In this document: positions 62,191 to 64,000 of the stretch, piece after piece
Position numbering within the stretch: position 1 is the stretch's first letter
How the letters are laid out: each line of letters begins with the position of its first letter
NCBI GenBank assembly: GCA_965224845.1
Contig: CBDDAJ010000036.1
Coordinates: forward strand, 62,001 to 126,000
Direction: 5' to 3'
Length of the DNA: 64,000 nucleotides
Origin: Wocania_A sp965224845
GTDB taxonomy: Bacteria > Bacteroidota > Bacteroidia > Flavobacteriales > Flavobacteriaceae
Program-made: the position numbers and the translations under genes
The notes under the pieces: model-generated
What the model was told of the DNA's origin: nothing
Database searches by the model: none
What the model saw: the letters and a program-made list of their open reading frames with translations, nothing else

Positions 62191-62511
62191 ATGAAAAAAT
62201 CATTTATCATTATAGGAACTTTATTTTTTAGTTCTTTTTTAAATGCTAAAAATTTAGAGCATAATTTAGACACAGATCTATTCAATATCGAATATGAGTA
62301 TTCGAAAAAGACAGAAACCATTTCGTTTTTAAAGCTAAAGAGCATTAATTATGAGTCATCAAATACGTTAAGTAAAGCAAAAGTAGATTGCGCGATTCGA
62401 ATTAGAGGTACATTTGATGGTGTTGAAGTAGATGTGGAAATTACAATTCATAATGTCACATGGGTAGGTTGTAAATTACTTCAAACCGGTATTAGGGCAT
62501 TAGAAAAATGA
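62191..62511 (+). CDS. Small exported two-cysteine protein (paralogue 2)
   Basis: The 106-residue protein has a signal peptide (KSFIIIGTLFFSSFLNA) and the paralogous core DCAIRIRGTFDGVEVDVEIT, then WVGCKLLQTGIRALEK. It aligns with the preceding gene over its last ~45 residues, including both Cys, while the region between signal and core is unrelated. It is 63 bp before the GLPGLI gene, so the cluster (two small proteins, GLPGLI protein, TonB-receptor-like protein) may act together at the cell envelope. Confidence 0.65.
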   Translation: MKKSFIIIGTLFFSSFLNAKNLEHNLDTDLFNIEYEYSKKTETISFLKLKSINYESSNTLSKAKVDCAIRIRGTFDGVEVDVEITIHNVTWVGCKLLQTGIRALEK

Positions 62512-62574
62512 ATTCATTGAATACAATTTGGGCGTTAATTAAGATATTAATGCCCAAATTAAAATAACTATGTT

Positions 62575-63324
62575 ATGATAAAAAAAGTGTTAATAGTAAT
62601 TTTGTTTTTTAGCTTTGGTTTCGTTTATAGTCAAGCTAATAGAGGTATTCATGTTGTATATTCATTTTATAATCTTAATAATAGCAATGAGCAGATTGTA
62701 AATCTATATATTAATAAAAATAAAGCTTTTTCTGAGTTTCTAATTAAAGATCAAGTCAATGACACTCTTTTTATAGATGATGAAGGTACAATTAATTTTA
62801 AAGTCGAACCAAAGGATAGTATTGGCAAGCAGTACCATATAGAAGGTCAGTTAATTACTTTTAGAGATATCATTTATGAAAAAAGTAAATTTAAAGAAGT
62901 TATAGTTGAAGAAGCTATCCCTGATTATAATTGGGAACTTAAAAGTCAATCAAAAAAGATAGGAGAGTTTAATTGCAGCCTCGCTACACTCAAATTTAGA
63001 GGGAGAAATTATAACATTTGGTATACAACTGATATAGCAACACCTTTCGGTCCTTGGAAATTTTATGGGCTACCGGGTTTAATTGTCATAGCTGAGACAA
63101 CTGATAAATCAATTAAGTTCCAATTAAATTCTATACAATCCAATTCTATAAAAGAATTGAAAATTCCCAAACAAGGTACAAAAATCACATTTAAAGAGTA
63201 TGTTGATTTTAAGCATAACGAAATAAATGACTATATACAGAGGTTAAAATCAAAATTACCAAGAGGTACCACTGTAAAGGTAAATAACATAAATAGAACT
63301 CATTTAGAAAAAGACTATAAATAG
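62575..63324 (+). CDS. GLPGLI-family protein
   Basis: The 249-residue exported protein (signal ending GFVYSQ) carries the family signature in WKFYGLPGLIVIAETTDK. N-terminal strands (VVYSFYNLNNSNEQIVNLYI, NKAFSEFLIKD) and KIGEFNCSLATLKFRGRNYN with IWYTTDIATPFGPW are typical of GLPGLI proteins of Bacteroidetes, often encoded next to a TonB-receptor-like gene, as here (77 bp downstream). The molecular function of the family is not known to me. Confidence 0.85.
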   Translation: MIKKVLIVILFFSFGFVYSQANRGIHVVYSFYNLNNSNEQIVNLYINKNKAFSEFLIKDQVNDTLFIDDEGTINFKVEPKDSIGKQYHIEGQLITFRDIIYEKSKFKEVIVEEAIPDYNWELKSQSKKIGEFNCSLATLKFRGRNYNIWYTTDIATPFGPWKFYGLPGLIVIAETTDKSIKFQLNSIQSNSIKELKIPKQGTKITFKEYVDFKHNEINDYIQRLKSKLPRGTTVKVNNINRTHLEKDYK

Positions 63325-63401
63325 TAGACTACTAAGAATATATGAAATTTACAGGGCAATGATTTTTTTCAAAAAAAATCAAAAAACGAACAAAAGCATT
63401 A

Positions 63402-64000
63402 ATGATAATATTTCTCTATAAAAACATACTAATTCTGTTTGTCTTTTTGCTGCCAATGATTTGTTTTTCTCAATATACTATAGAAGGAAATTTATTTAAT
63501 AAAAAAAAAGAGCCTATCTCCTATGTTAGTATTATAGTAAAAAACGATTCATTATTTAAAGTATTGGCTTATACTTATTCTGATTCAAAAGGGATTTATG
63601 CTATAAAAATTGAAAAAAAAGGGCAATTTAATTTAGTCTTTTCTTCTTTAGGTTATGAAACTAAAATTATTCCCATACAAATCAATAACACTCAAAAAGA
63701 AGTTAAAATAGATGTTGTTTTAAATGAAAAAGCCATGGTCTTAGACGAAGTCATTGTTCAAGCAGAAAAACCAATTTCAATCAAAAAAGACACTATTACT
63801 TTTAAAACCAAATATTTTGTAAATGGCACAGAACAGACTGTTGAAGATTTATTAAAAAAAATACCTGGTTTAAATATTGATCCCCAAGGGACTATAAAAG
63901 TGGGCAACCAAGAAATTGAAAAATTAATGATTGATGGCGATGATTTTTTTGAGAAAGGGTATAAAATACTATCTAAAAATATGCCTGCTTACCCAATAGA
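63402..64000 (+). CDS. TonB-receptor-like outer-membrane protein (3' partial)
   Basis: The ATG at 63402 starts a frame that runs open to the window end (199 complete codons). It has a signal peptide (FVFLLPMICFSQ) and a carboxypeptidase-like regulatory domain (YTIEGNLFNKKKEPISYVSI, YSDSKGIYAIKIEKKGQF). The plug-like start follows (VVLNEKAMVLDEVIVQAE, TVEDLLKKIPGLNIDPQGTI, IEKLMIDGDDFFEKGYK). This is the layout of outer-membrane beta-barrel proteins paired with GLPGLI genes. The barrel lies beyond the window. Confidence 0.85.
   Translation, partial: MIIFLYKNILILFVFLLPMICFSQYTIEGNLFNKKKEPISYVSIIVKNDSLFKVLAYTYSDSKGIYAIKIEKKGQFNLVFSSLGYETKIIPIQINNTQKEVKIDVVLNEKAMVLDEVIVQAEKPISIKKDTITFKTKYFVNGTEQTVEDLLKKIPGLNIDPQGTIKVGNQEIEKLMIDGDDFFEKGYKILSKNMPAYPI

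Overview
This window is chromosomal DNA from a low-GC member of the Bacteroidetes, most likely family Flavobacteriaceae. The evidence is type IX secretion (T9SS) sorting domains, a PorZ-like protein, TonB-dependent receptors with carboxypeptidase-like leaders, a GLPGLI protein, flavobacterial TAnnTTTG -7 promoter boxes and Bacteroidetes-type split Rhs genes. I cannot name the genus.

Left part (1-22 kb) is mostly housekeeping. It holds a 5'-truncated serine hydrolase lipoprotein, an NfeD/flotillin pair with a small membrane protein, bioB, a putative structured RNA, a JmjC/cupin-like oxygenase, recX, a large T9SS cargo protein, a TonB-dependent receptor, recO overlapping porZ, glutamate dehydrogenase, an outer-membrane protein, a cystathionine gamma-synthase-type enzyme, DinB and ArsC/Spx-like proteins and an unusual 613-residue PLP enzyme.

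Middle part (22-36.4 kb) is an accessory polymorphic-toxin locus read on the minus strand. Two exported Rhs genes (33,084-36,362 and 29,487-33,077) form the active unit; the second ends in a DUF4329/JAMM-like tip followed by an NTF2-fold immunity protein. Downstream lies a graveyard or reservoir of displaced cassettes: an orphan Rhs C-terminus with a papain-like tip and a lipoprotein immunity gene, then other small exported or membrane genes. The cassettes are separated by two repeat families, here called R1 and R2, whose hairpins pair better on the minus strand and, for R1, show a compensatory base change. Two identical 1,410-bp IS3-family elements sit in the same position of two different R1 copies.

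Right-middle part (36.8-46.8 kb) is nitrogen assimilation: a porin-PII-AmtB operon preceded by two matched inverted repeats, divergent from gltB-gltD (glutamate synthase). With gdhA at 15 kb, the window covers ammonium uptake, sensing and assimilation. An enoyl-CoA hydratase precedes it.

Right part (46.9-64 kb) begins with a LytTR response regulator next to a decayed TPR histidine kinase that fills an apparent 1.2-kb gene desert. It continues with an intact TPR sensor kinase/LuxR regulator pair divergent from four genes for exported proteins. After these come fructose-1,6-bisphosphatase, a GNAT acetyltransferase, aspartate kinase, an OlsF-like bifunctional acyltransferase, two paralogous small exported proteins, a GLPGLI protein and the start of a TonB-receptor-like gene cut by the window end. 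No tRNA, rRNA or CRISPR array was seen.
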